64,000 nt of DNA, from the NCBI GenBank assembly GCA_013396635.1, contig WBMW01005298.1, positions 1-64,000 of the forward strand. Reading direction: 5' to 3'. The translations under genes were made by a program, and so were the position numbers. The stretch comes from Penelope pileata. Taxonomy: Eukaryota > Chordata > Aves > Galliformes > Cracidae. This document shows, piece by piece, positions 22,101 through 33,400 of this stretch (positions are counted from its first letter, which is position 1; each line of letters opens with the position of its first letter). The notes below the pieces were generated by a model. It ran no database searches. It was not told the DNA's origin and saw only the letters and a list, made by a program, of their open reading frames with translations.

Positions 22101-24172
22101 CAAAGTTACTAGCCATTAGAGCACACTCCTGAACCAAGCAGTGCCACCTTTTTATTGTAGTTACTGGAGCTGTGGGTTAAGAAATCCTTAACTCCAGGTG
22201 CTCTCTGAAGCAGCCTCACAAGTCTCCACAGTACTGAACCTGCTGCAGTATCACACAGTTTGCTGTCTTAGCAAGGAGAAGCTATTTTCAAAGTGTTTTT
22301 GTGGTTAACCTGCCCTGAAGGACTATGGAACTCATATTTTACCTTGCAAGTCTCAAATCCATTCTTAAAAGAAAATCTTTCTGAAGTATTGATGGTTCTT
22401 GATGCACAGAGTGATGATAGCAGTTGAGTATGTTGCTTACATGCTCTGTACACTTTGTCTTTTGAATAGGCTCAAGATGACTGAGACGCATGGTCTTGAA
22501 TCTCAAAAATTATGAGTATTGTATGATTTAAGATTATTCATTAAAATATCATTTGTTAAAGATTTCTTCTAGACTACTCAAGCCTGAAGTAATAGCCTCA
22601 GTTTTGTTGTTCTGATTTATAGCTTTGTTTAATGTATTGCAGTAGTTTCATAGATGAAGTTGAGTGAACCAAATACTCTGCATTAAAGTTGCTTTGTTTT
22701 AATCAATATTCTCTGACTCCGTAGGATTTGTAAATTCTAAAATGCTGCAATTTCCTTTCAGATCATTAGTCCCCAAATGCTTGCTGAGTGATGGCACTGG
22801 AATTATAAATAACTATGACATAGTTTTTTGGTTGAGTGATTTTCGAAAAGTTGAGTGCTAATATTGTGAGATGCTGCTTGAAATTATAGAGCATTAATTT
22901 TCAAAGGAAATGCTATTTCCTGAAATAGCAATGAAGCCGTTCAACTACCAAATACATACCCAGAGCATCCCAGCTACTGTCAACACAGTATGTAGTGAAA
23001 ATCATGAGAATTATTTTTCAGTTGTTTATGTGGGTATCTTCTCTGGTGCAGACATCTGCTACTGTAAGACTCTCTTAACAAACTACCTAGACACATTTTT
23101 TGACAGTATTTTGGAGCAGGTTTCTGAATTCTGTACAATTTTAGCTGGAATAAGTTGATAATTATGGAGAGAAAATCGTGATTTTGGTGAAGATTCATGA
23201 GCTGTTAGCCAAAATGAGTCTCTGGGTAATTCATTACAGTATCAGTAAGATGCGGATTGTAGTTTAATTGCTATTTCAAAAAGAAAAATGTATGTAGTAC
23301 ATGTTTTCCAAATTCTGACCTGCTGGCTGATGAGAAGGGAGGACAGTGATCACAGAAGGCCGTTTGGTCCCGTGAAGCTGATAGTCCTTTTTTCTGTGGG
23401 ACTTCGGTTTGCACAGCTGTGAAGTGCTGAGCCCAGCTGGGGGGAGCCTCCTGCCTGCCGCAGGCTGAGCTCTGCTCCATCTTGGGTGAAAGAACAGCTG
23501 CAGCCCCTGGGGATAAAGGTCTCTTGAAGGAGTGAGAGGAAAATAAAGCAATTAGGGTGACAGTTTCTAGCCTTACTCATGTCAAAAGTAAGTGAACTAT
23601 AGATTGCCTTGGGCCAGCCTGGCAGAGAGGTTTTAGCGGTGTCCCGTCCTTCATTATCTATACCACACTGCTGCTGTGGTGGCTCTCCACTCATTTCAAT
23701 GCAGGGCTGCTCCTCTCATTGCTTGAGCTGCGTGCTTGTTTAATCCTGCAGCAGGAAATGTCGATCTCCTGGTGCTCTCCAGATCAAGACAGAGTGCCTC
23801 GCCTGCTCCTTGCAGCCCTGTCCACTCTGTGCAAATGCCTGATGAGTGATGGGGCTGCGCTTGAGCCATGAGGTGTCTGGCAAATATGCCCGTAGGAAAT
23901 TGAGGGGGTGCAGGAGTGAATGCCTCAAAAGCATATGGATGGGAAAACATGATGGTGTCTTTGAGTGGGGAAACCCATGGGAAAACGAAGTGACAGAAGT
24001 AGCTTTTTAAGGAGCTAAACAGCAGTATAATTTCTCTCAGATCTGCCCCTTACACAACCAAGACCACAAAGTGTTTGAAATGTTGTTTCAGAATATTTTT
24101 CTGTGGTAATGATGAGAGTTCTTCTTGTAGAGAGACTGAAAATGGCAGGAAGAAGGCTGGAGAAGAAAAGCC
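19171..24172. other. DDX10: Intronic sequence, no gene seen
   Basis: Five kilobases of mostly AT-rich sequence. The stretch 23340-23950 is higher in GC and opens overlapping minus-strand frames (23276-23551, 23350-23694, 23696-23950). None shows a known domain, and their mutual overlap argues against coding. No repeat recognised. Confidence 0.5.
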
Positions 24173-24339
24173 AGTCACAGAATGGTTTGAGTTGGAAGGG
24201 ACCTTAAAGCCCACCCAGCCCCAACCCCTGCCATGGGCAGGGCTGCCCCCCACCAGCTCAGGCTGCCCAGGGCCCATCCAACCTGGCCTTGAGCACCTCC
24301 AGGGATGGGGCACCCACTGCTCTCTGGGCAACGGTGCCA
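24173..24339 (-). mobile_element. CR1 LINE 3' fragment, antisense
   Basis: The left edge reads AGTCACAGAATGGTTTGAG, followed by GTTGGAAGGGACC and CCATGGGCAGGGCTGCC, the reverse complement of the CR1 3'UTR. It continues to the block GAGCACCTCCAGGGATGGGG and ends at about 24339. It lies inside ORFs on both strands (24075-24548 +, 24050-24331 -), which are therefore repeat shadows. Confidence 0.9.
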
Positions 24340-25261
24340 GTGCTGGCTGTGGTTGGATTGAGTTTTATCAATGCGGAAGAGGAGGAGCATGTCTAGGATA
24401 CTTCTGCCATGCTGATTTTGCCATGAGCATGCTGGGAAGAGAAAACAAACTGCTGTCTATTCATTTCAAACTGGGGTTGCAGAAGCTGCCTTCCCTGCAG
24501 AAGCACGGTGTCAGTGGGGGTGGCACACCTGCTCGCGTACTGAGCTGATCTTCAGAAGGCACTCTTGAAAATTGAGAGTTTGACTCCTTCTGAGGAAGTG
24601 CAACTCTCTGTCCTTGTTGACTTCTTAGAGAGATGTTGGTGAAAGACCTTAGCAACTTTCTTTGTTTCTGTAATCTCCTCCTCACTGAGCAGAATTAATA
24701 TTAGCTGCTGTTGTGTTTACACTGGCAGTTCCACATCCCTGACTCAGGGATAGGAGTGCCTTCAAACACTGGCATTGCTGTGGCAGCTTTCCATCAGGTT
24801 CACAATGCAAGGACTGTGTCTTGCAGGGCATAAAGAGACAGTTTGTGTTTCTATCTCAATAGGTTTCTTGCTGCCTTGATCGACTAATAGCACATCTACC
24901 TTATGATTTTGGAGAAATACTATTTTTTCAGCCATCACTCTTCCCATATATGCACTAGTAGTCTGAGTTTCATTGGTCTGTACTTCAGGTGATGGTTTTC
25001 TACTCAGACAGGAATGACAAATCCATGAGGCATCTTTCCAGCCTGATCCCTGGGGATCCCACGTGATGTCAGCTGCAGATTTGTCTCCCTAAACATCACA
25101 TTTCGTGCAGATTCATACCACTCATGCATTGATTTTTGAATATGTGTTAGTGTGTTGTTCACTACTGCCGTTTTGAACATTGACTTCTCATCTGGTGTGT
25201 AATTTTTTCCTACAGGTCTTCAGTGCTACAGTAGTTAGATTTCCTGTATGCAAAGGGCAGC
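24340..25261. other. DDX10: Intronic sequence, no gene seen
   Basis: Between a CR1 fragment and the older CR1-like candidate. No exon, RNA gene or repeat recognised. Confidence 0.45.
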
Positions 25262-25470
25262 AGTCATCTGGTCTGAGCTCCCCAGGCATCGTAACCCTGT
25301 TGTTTTACTCTGGTGCTACTATATTGAACGCAAAAATTGAATTTTGCTTAGTTTTTCTTTCAAAAAGCACCTTGCCCCTGTCTGAAGACACAGAGAGACA
25401 CAGAATCCACCACCGCTGTTATTTTTTTTGGTGGTTTAATTTGGTTGTTAGTGTTGCATTGAAGAGGTGG
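25262..25470 (-). mobile_element. Candidate ancient CR1 fragment, antisense
   Basis: Scattered blocks in the right order recall the reverse complement of an old sauropsid CR1 3' end: AGTCATCTGGTCTGAGCTCC near 25263, GAATCCACCACC near 25403, then GGTGGTTTAATT and a GTTGTTAGTG block. The match is from memory and is interrupted by insertions (an extra T-run at 25422-25429). A chance match is possible. Confidence 0.4.
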
Positions 25471-28400
25471 ATGTGGGGGAAGGGGGAGCAAGGACAGGAG
25501 CTAAGAATAACGGTATTCCAGCAGATATTCCTTTGGCCTGCGAGAGAATTACTTTAGCACACAAAAGAATCTGAGAAGAAAATGTGATACTGTTATGGAG
25601 GAGGTGAATGGTATGATATAAATTGAAAATGCGATGTGCAAATGCAAATTAAGACAGCATTTAACTTAGGGAAACTTCATTACTGAATGTTATCAAATGT
25701 TGCACTAACTGGGAAGGCATGCCATAGTTCCTTCGGAATGGAAAAGATGGTGTAGGAGTGGAAGCCTGAATATTTTGACTGACTGAACTTGAGTCACGTT
25801 TCTGCTGGCTGGGTCAAGTTTTAGAGTTAGCTTAGCAGAGCAAGCAGTAAGAAAAAGAGTTGTATGTACCACATCTGCAGGTAATTTTTCTGTCTTTGGT
25901 TTCAAGGTCAGCGTTTACACTAAGCCAAGGAAATGTTATGTTTTCATTAGCCAGCGTTGTTCTTGTGGCTGCACTCTTGATCCTTTTTAATGTGTTAGAA
26001 ATTTAAAACAAATTACTTTAGCTTCTGTCCTTTTTCAAAGTGTTTGTTTCTTTCTTTTTAGTGCAGCTGAATTTTTCAGAGGGTCATTGAAGCTAGCCAA
26101 TCTTGACATCTCTCTGTAACCGCCAATCTTCTTGTATGGCTGGAAAAATGGCATCTTCATATTTTAATTTAACTTTGGACGCTTTTTAAGGCACTTCTAA
26201 GCAATAGTAGCCTTCCAAACCAATTTATGATATAATGGAGAACGGTTGCTAATGAGAAAAAGTGAAGCAGCTGTAATGGAATATTTACTGGATAAATAGA
26301 GGAGAGACTAATAAATAGCGGTACAAGAAACGCTAAATCTTTTTGTGGGAAAATGTTGGAGAAAGAAAATGTGACTTTAGATTGAGCGTTTCTATCAAGT
26401 GTGAGCATATCACTGGAACACAGACCTTGGCTTCTTGTTTACAGCTCTTCTTTTCGTTTCCTGAATTACAGCTAAAATGAATTTCAAATGAAGCTGCTGT
26501 GCCTTCGTGTGGGGGGAGCCCCGTGGTCTCTGAGCTGGGCACTGCTGTCCCAGGGTTCACGCCGTGCTCCTGGAGGGGGGATGGGAGCTGGTATGGCTGA
26601 AACCTCTCTCAGCTGTTGTCTTCAGCTAGGTTATTACTTTCTTGCCTGCATGGCTGTATAGGTAGCTCTGATTTCCTTTACCTACCATCAGGCTTCCTTG
26701 TACTGGAACTTTGTGGACGTGGTATTTGTAGAGCCAAGCAATTCCTCAGATGTTTTATTGAAAAAAAACCCAGAATAAATCAGGGCAGATCTTACTCTAC
26801 ATCATGATGTTGCCTGAACATGGGAGGGAATTGAAAATGGTGTGTTCTCTGCTTTTGTAAGATATTGGCTGCCAGATCAATACTGCAATTGATATATGCA
26901 AGACAGTGTCTTCTTGGAAAAAAGATATGGTGAAGAGGATGGAAATTAAGGAGCAGTCTTCAGTATGCTTGATTTTTTGCTGTGGTGAGGCAGGCGACAG
27001 ACTGGAAACCAGTTCTTTTCCCAGTTGCTCATCTTTGCTAGGACAGAGCTGCTGCTGCGTCCTCGTGGGAGGGTGGGGTCAGGACTGGAGGTTGAGCTGA
27101 GAGGCAGGAGACATCTGTGCTTCCATGCATCTCATCACTGCCTGCTTCTTCAGTTAGTTTTTCTTTTTTTTTTCTCTCAGGAACATTCCTTGAGCATTCC
27201 TTCTCTCTTAAAGGAGTGTTTTGTTGCGTGGTTCCTGGAGAATTTTGCAGTGAATCTGAAGATACTGATTAGAAAAGGGGAATTAATGGCAAGGAATTTA
27301 GCATTTGAGCTTGAGGAGGAGGTGCCTGTGCTGTGGCTTCTAGCTCTCAAGTCTGAAGGCTAGGGGGAAGCTAGGTCAAATCTGCAGAAACTTAACAGAA
27401 GCAATTTTTGTGCAAGTGTAACTGTATCTAAAGAGAGCTTTAAAAGTTAAAAACTTACTACCTCTTTCCTGAAATTATTCATCTGAAAAAAGCAGTGCTT
27501 CTAAGAGACACATTCCCAGCTAAATTAGTTCTCATTTTGGCAGCAGGAAAGCTCAAGTCTATATTAAAGTCATTTTATCAAAAACAGGATTAATACAAGT
27601 TCAGACTGAAGTTCCATAGAGATGCACATTCACCCAATTAATGTTTATATTAATCAAACTTTTAAATCTTTGTTATTGGTCACAGTCTTCTTTACCTGTA
27701 TTTATTTCAGGTAGTCTTCCATGATGCTTGGTAGGATTTCGGACGATCTAGGGTGGAGTGGGTGATGATGTAAAGCTGCAGACATGGGCAGAAGGGCTGT
27801 AGGAAATGGTGCACGTGGAAAAGCGTATCTCAGGTTCACTTTCCAGAAGTGGTGTGGGTGCATGCACAAGGAAAGGGGAGGAGAGTAATGTTCCAGGTTG
27901 GGGCTTGCAAGGAAGGAAAATTGTAACCTAGGCTAATAAAACTTCAAAATCAGTAGAAGGAGAATGAGTATTTCATTTGCAAGTGCTACATCTATTAGAT
28001 TTGCTGTAAGAGTAAAACCTAACTTTCATGTTCATAATTCTCTCGAACACACTTGATCAATTTTGTCCTCCTTGAAATGTAGTGGGCATTTATGATTCCC
28101 ATAAAAATAGCTTACGGTGTTGGAAGCCGTGAATATGAGCGTATTTGCAAAGAGGTGCAAAGCTCTCACAGCATCATCGTGGATGTCAGCGGCCAGGGCT
28201 TGCCTCGGGAACGTTCAGCGCGGTGGCTCAGCATAACAGCTGGTTATTTCGATACGGACAATGTGAAGTTTTGCACAAGTCTAGCTGTGTGGTTAAATGT
28301 GGAGACTTCAACGTGGGGTGACCCAAGTTTTTCAGTCAGGAGAGATTATGTTGTGGCTAGGAAGTTTGAAGTGATGGGAGAAGCCCAGGTTATTATTTTT

Positions 28401-30270
28401 AATTGTGATCCCATAACTGCCTTGTTTTCCCATATTTAAATTCTTCACTCTTTGAGTATCTTTAAATAGCAGGAAAACTGTTCTCATTTTTGTTGCACGA
28501 AGGTTGCTTACAATTCCTGAGGCAGTTCTGAGTGTGCTCATGTCCTGTTCATGAACTGAGTGGAGCTCCTGTTGATTGCATTTGCAAAATGGTGGTGAAC
28601 TGTTGAAATGGGTCTAAAGCTCTTCATAATGTATGAACTGTGCATTCAGGCTTATAAAACAAACATTCTTTCCCTTTTTATTTATTCTTGTATATCTTAA
28701 CAAGTGAAAACTCTACCTGGTTATGTTCGAAGTGCTTGGAAATCAGGGCTTCCTATTAGATCAGTGAATTGTAACAGAGTTTTGCTGCCTTGAGAACTTT
28801 TGCCATCTCCTCACCTTCAGTGGAAGGGCTGAAATCCGTTAGGGAGAGCAGCTGAGGACTATCTATCTATCTAAATCTATCTCTCTGCTTTTCAAACAAT
28901 CCTTCCTGAAACCCAGCTGAGTGCACAGCCTCCTGCACTTGCCGTGTTCAGTCTGAAATGACTTGGAACAAAATAGAAATTCAGTGCTTGTGCTGTGAGA
29001 CCTGGGGCATCTGAATGTCAAACTCTATCTGATGAAATTGCATTCTTCTCCTGCTTTAATAGGATTGTGAGGATAATATAGCTTAAATTTATAGTTGTCA
29101 TAAGGATAAGGTCAGCAAGTAGATCAGAGATGAATTGGAATTGACCCTGTTTTCTTTTCACTTGAGTTAATTTACTGACTAGGCTATCAGCCTTTCAGGA
29201 TTCAGTGCATGACTAAATGGTGTGACAGATTGGAGTTGTCTTAAGCATTTAAAAATATATATACATGTACATAAATATTTAACCCTTGTATGTACTACGT
29301 ACAAAGTGTTTAATGCATAAAGATAAAAATCTTATTTATACACATTTCATATATATACACATGCATGTATGTGTGCGTAAATGAAAAAGCTACTGCCCTA
29401 ATACTTCTGCCTCCAGTGTCTTTCCTAAGAAAATTTATTGTTGAGTCCCTGAACTGAGCACATTTAGCAAAATTAACCTCATGTAAATGTGAGTGGCAAG
29501 AGCCTGAAGATTAATGTCTTAATTTCTGTGGTGCTTCTTGCTCAGCAAGGAGTAACAACTTGCAGTAGAAATTCCGTGTTGGGTTTTGTGATCATCTGGA
29601 AGATGCATTGTGTTAGGAGGCAATCAGCAAGGGCTGCAGAGAAATGATGTTTGCCTCTCTCAGGCAATTTTGGTATTGAAGATATTTCACGTGATGGTTG
29701 TAGGATAAACTGTTCCCGTTGTACAGAAACTGTGCCTCACTTCATGGTCCCTTCTTTCTTACTTTATACATGTTGTTTTTCCTTTTATTAGTGCTGACTT
29801 GACCACAAAAACAAGAAGTGGCTGACTCAGAAGAAAGATTTCTTACTGCTCAGTTTTCTTTGGGTACAAAGAGAAATCTGCCCACTCTCCCTTCCTCGCA
29901 TTTATTTTAAAATGTTGGTTGTTAGGTGTTCAGGAAAGTAAGCTGACACCATCTTGAGCTGATTTTTTTTTGTATATAATCAAAGCTGAATGCAAAGATT
30001 CCTGGGAACAGCTGAAGTTCGTGAACCCCCCTCTCAAGAGTAATTGTAGCAGCAGGAGCAATGCTGTTTAACTTCGGTGTCCATTGAGAGGCTTGAGGAT
30101 AGGGGTACAGGTTAGCCTGTCTGGTAAGGAGTAGCTAGACCTTAGCAAAACCAAGTTATCCCTTCTGGGATTTTTCAACCTACATCATTTTCTTCAGTGT
30201 AAAAGTGGTTATAGTTAGTAACTTGAACTCTGGTGTGTAACGCTTTGTGTGCCGGGAGAGGCAGGACAAG
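25471..30270. other. DDX10: Intronic sequence with one CpG-retaining open segment
   Basis: AT-rich sequence with no recognised exon. An ATG-initiated 115-codon frame at 28092-28439 (+) overlaps a segment unusually rich in CpG for this intron; its product is not recognised. A TCTA microsatellite lies at 28859-28886, and AT/TG dinucleotide runs at about 29250-29280 and 29346-29378. Confidence 0.45.
28859..28886. repeat. TCTA-type microsatellite
   Basis: About six CTAT/TCTA units with one interruption (AA), grading into CTCTCT. Short, probably variable in length between individuals. Confidence 0.8.
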
Positions 30271-30497
30271 TCATAGAGTCATAGACTGGTTTCGGTTGGA
30301 AGAGACCTTAAAGACCGTGGTTCCAACCCCCCTGCCATGGGCAGGGACACCTCCCACTAGACTGTGTTTCCCAAAGCCCCATCCAACCTGGCTTTGAACA
30401 CCTGCAGTGTTGGATGGGGCACCCACAGCTTCTCTGGGCAGCCTGTTCCAGTGCCTCACCACCCTCTGAGTAAAGAATTTCTTCCTTATATCCAATT
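30271..30497 (-). mobile_element. CR1 LINE 3' fragment, antisense
   Basis: The left edge TCATAGAGTCATAGACTGG is the reverse complement of the CR1 terminal repeat. The minus strand encodes DIRKKFFTQRVVRHWNRLPR then EAVGAPS, the CR1 ORF end, before the 3'UTR. The right boundary is about 30497 (TTATATCCAATT), directly followed by AT-rich repeats. Confidence 0.94.
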
Positions 30498-33400
30498 TGT
30501 AAATTATTTGTAAGGTATATATACATATATATGTAATATCTAATATTTGTAAATTATATGTAAAAATTTCTAAACTGTATCTTTAATGACTTAGGTCCAA
30601 GTCATCTAACAACTGCTTAGTGTCAGTGCTAATTACTTACAGGGAAGGAAATCTCAAGGCAGGTAGTCTTTGAGAAATGGAAGGGTAAGAAGTTGTTGTT
30701 TTGGTTCTGGGCAAATTTTCGAGAAGGTATTGCTCAGCCAAAAGTTGTATGTGATAACAATAGTAGTGCAAGTATATGAGGAATAGTAGATCTTAGGAAA
30801 GAAGGCAGAAATACAGATGTGTAAATAGAAATGAGAGTTTACCAGCGGCAATTAGAATTTTCTAGTTTTTCTGGGACATGAGTTATTTCAAAATGTACAT
30901 ATCTGTAATACTTTGTTTTCATTACAGTATTTCTTATTAATGGTAGCTAAACCAGTGGAACTTGCTTTTCTTTTATCAAAAAGCTTCTGCAGTTATCAGA
31001 CATTATTTTGTGAACACCTTTCACATTTAATACCAGACCAGCAAAACCCCAAACTGTTAACAAATAAATAAATTCTAAGCTCTGCTCTGCCTCTATCAGA
31101 AGGTTTTGGTGACAGCTGCATACAGAACAGGCAGCGCTTCGAAGTACTGGATCGAGACTCATTTGGCTATTCTAATAAATGGGTTTCTGGTGAAAGCTCA
31201 CTAACTTTTACTTGAAAGGATCTTAAAAATGAAAAGCAGATCTACCCAAGAACTTGCTCTTGAGATTCGAATTGAGAAGTATTGATAGTCCCAGCTGTGC
31301 AGTCTGTAATGTCCTAGCTGTCCCACATCTGCATTTGACAGCTGACTGTGGTAAGCACTGAAGAATGGTAGCCAACAGAAGAGATCATTTCTCATACTAT
31401 CTGGAAAAAAACCCACATACTTTATTATTTTAAATGCCCAGCACAAAATGTTTGAGGAACTACTGGGGCAGTGATGGCATCCCCTTTACTGTCCGTACAT
31501 GCATTGCCAAACAGGGAGTGCAGCACAGTGCTGCATTGAACAAATGTGGTGTTGTCAGCAGATGAGTGCTTCTTTCAGGATTCACTCAGTGTTGCTTTAC
31601 TTCTGTGCTGGCTGCATCGCATTCTGTGACCAGTCATGGTGAGTGCCAGGTGTCTCAGTGCTGAGTGTCTCCAGTGGACATGCTAAAAACTGCAATTTCT
31701 TGGTGGGCAAACTTCAGCGCACTACTGGTTTTGGTTTACTTGTCCATTTGTTTTTCTAAAACAAACAAAATACCCCACACCTCACTGCGTCTCTCCACTC
31801 TTCCTAAGTATGAAGGTAATTTCTCATAATTCTATTTCAAGAAAAAGTTTTGCTGAAAATAAATTCGAATTTCACAAATGTTCCAGAGCATTTGTTTTAA
31901 TCTTTCATAGCTATTAAGAAAAAAGGAAAACAAAACCCAAACAAACAAAAAAACCCAAAAAAGAGAGAGAGAGAGAGAGAAAGAGGTTGAATAAATTCAT
32001 TTTCCTCTTTTTTTTTTTTTGTTAGCAGATATTATTATGTTCAAATACACTTGTACTTCTGTAAAGTCTAATGCATTTTTGATTAAACTGAGTTCCTGGT
32101 ATCAGTTACTACCTTGTGTGAGTTTCACAATCTAATTACAAATTGTATGAAAAAGTATTTCCTGCCTTCTATTTAGATGGTGACTTTTTAATTCCATGTA
32201 GTGTCATTTTCTTGGGCTGTGAAAGAGTGCATCTCTTCACTTATTAAATTATGCATTGTTAAATTCTTAATGCATTTTTCTTTTTAGAGACAAAGATTCT
32301 TAATGTTTTCATTTTCTTTATATGAGTTACTTCTAAGTGTTCTTCACCATTCCAGTCTGTCTTCTCTGAACTTCCTGTTGTTATTTCTCAATAGAGAAAA
32401 AACATGAAAAAAATCCAAATAAAAGTTGTTACAAAGTCATGGTTCTGAAGTGTGGACTCCTAGGAAGTTTGTGTCCTGGGGAGAGAATTATGTTACTTCC
32501 TTCAGCAGCGTAGTCCTTGTTCTGGTAATATTTATGCTCTTTTCATTGTAATAAAGAAATCATTGATTGAAAGGTTTTACTGCAGAGGCCACAAAGCTAT
32601 TGGTCTGAAGTGTTCTCGTGCTGAAGTTGTACGGTCAGAGGCATCCAAGCGAAGAAAAGTGGCAAAAGCCTCTTGCTTGACTTGCAGAACAGGATTGTGG
32701 TTATAAATGAAGTACTAGAAATCTGGAAGGAAATATGTAAAATGGATGTAGTTGTATGTACTGAAGTAACAAGTAGTGCTACTTCTGTGCAAGAACATTC
32801 TCCAGCATCACAAAGCAGTGGGTGATCTTACAAGAGATGTTCCACTGCATTTGCATTTAAAATATTGTGCAACTCCTTTAGTTTATGATTCTGCATATAT
32901 CCACGTGTTAAGATATGCAGAACATAAAAGGTAATACTGGAGGTTTCAGTAAATTAAAGGCTAGAAGGAAATGCATTAGAGATATCTAGTAGAACCCTAG
33001 ATGAACTTTTTTCAGCAGTTGGAGATAGGAAGGAAATTGGCACATTTTATCTACATAATTTCCCAGGAGAAATATTACTCAAGACTTAAAATCTGTACTG
33101 TTACAATGAAAAAACCAATGTGTATTTCACTCTGGTACTGGAAGGATTACTGCCTGAGTTTGCCCTTGGAAAAAGTCTCTCCTGAGCCTTTCTTTTAAGG
33201 AACTGTTCTAAATGCCGATTCATTCTTAACTGATTGTTTGGCTTCTTCAATCATTCTTAAGATTTCATTTCCGGATTCACTTTTTAATTTAAGAGAACAA
33301 GTAGTAAAATTTGAGACTGATTCATTTGAATCAATAAGTCATGAAACCAGGGGTTTATTGGAACAAAAGTACAAAAGATGCAGTGCGTCAGTGGCTGTTC

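Noticed and set aside
24050..24548. ORFs on both strands of 93-157 codons
   Set aside because: Both run through the CR1 fragment at 24173-24339 and owe their length to it.
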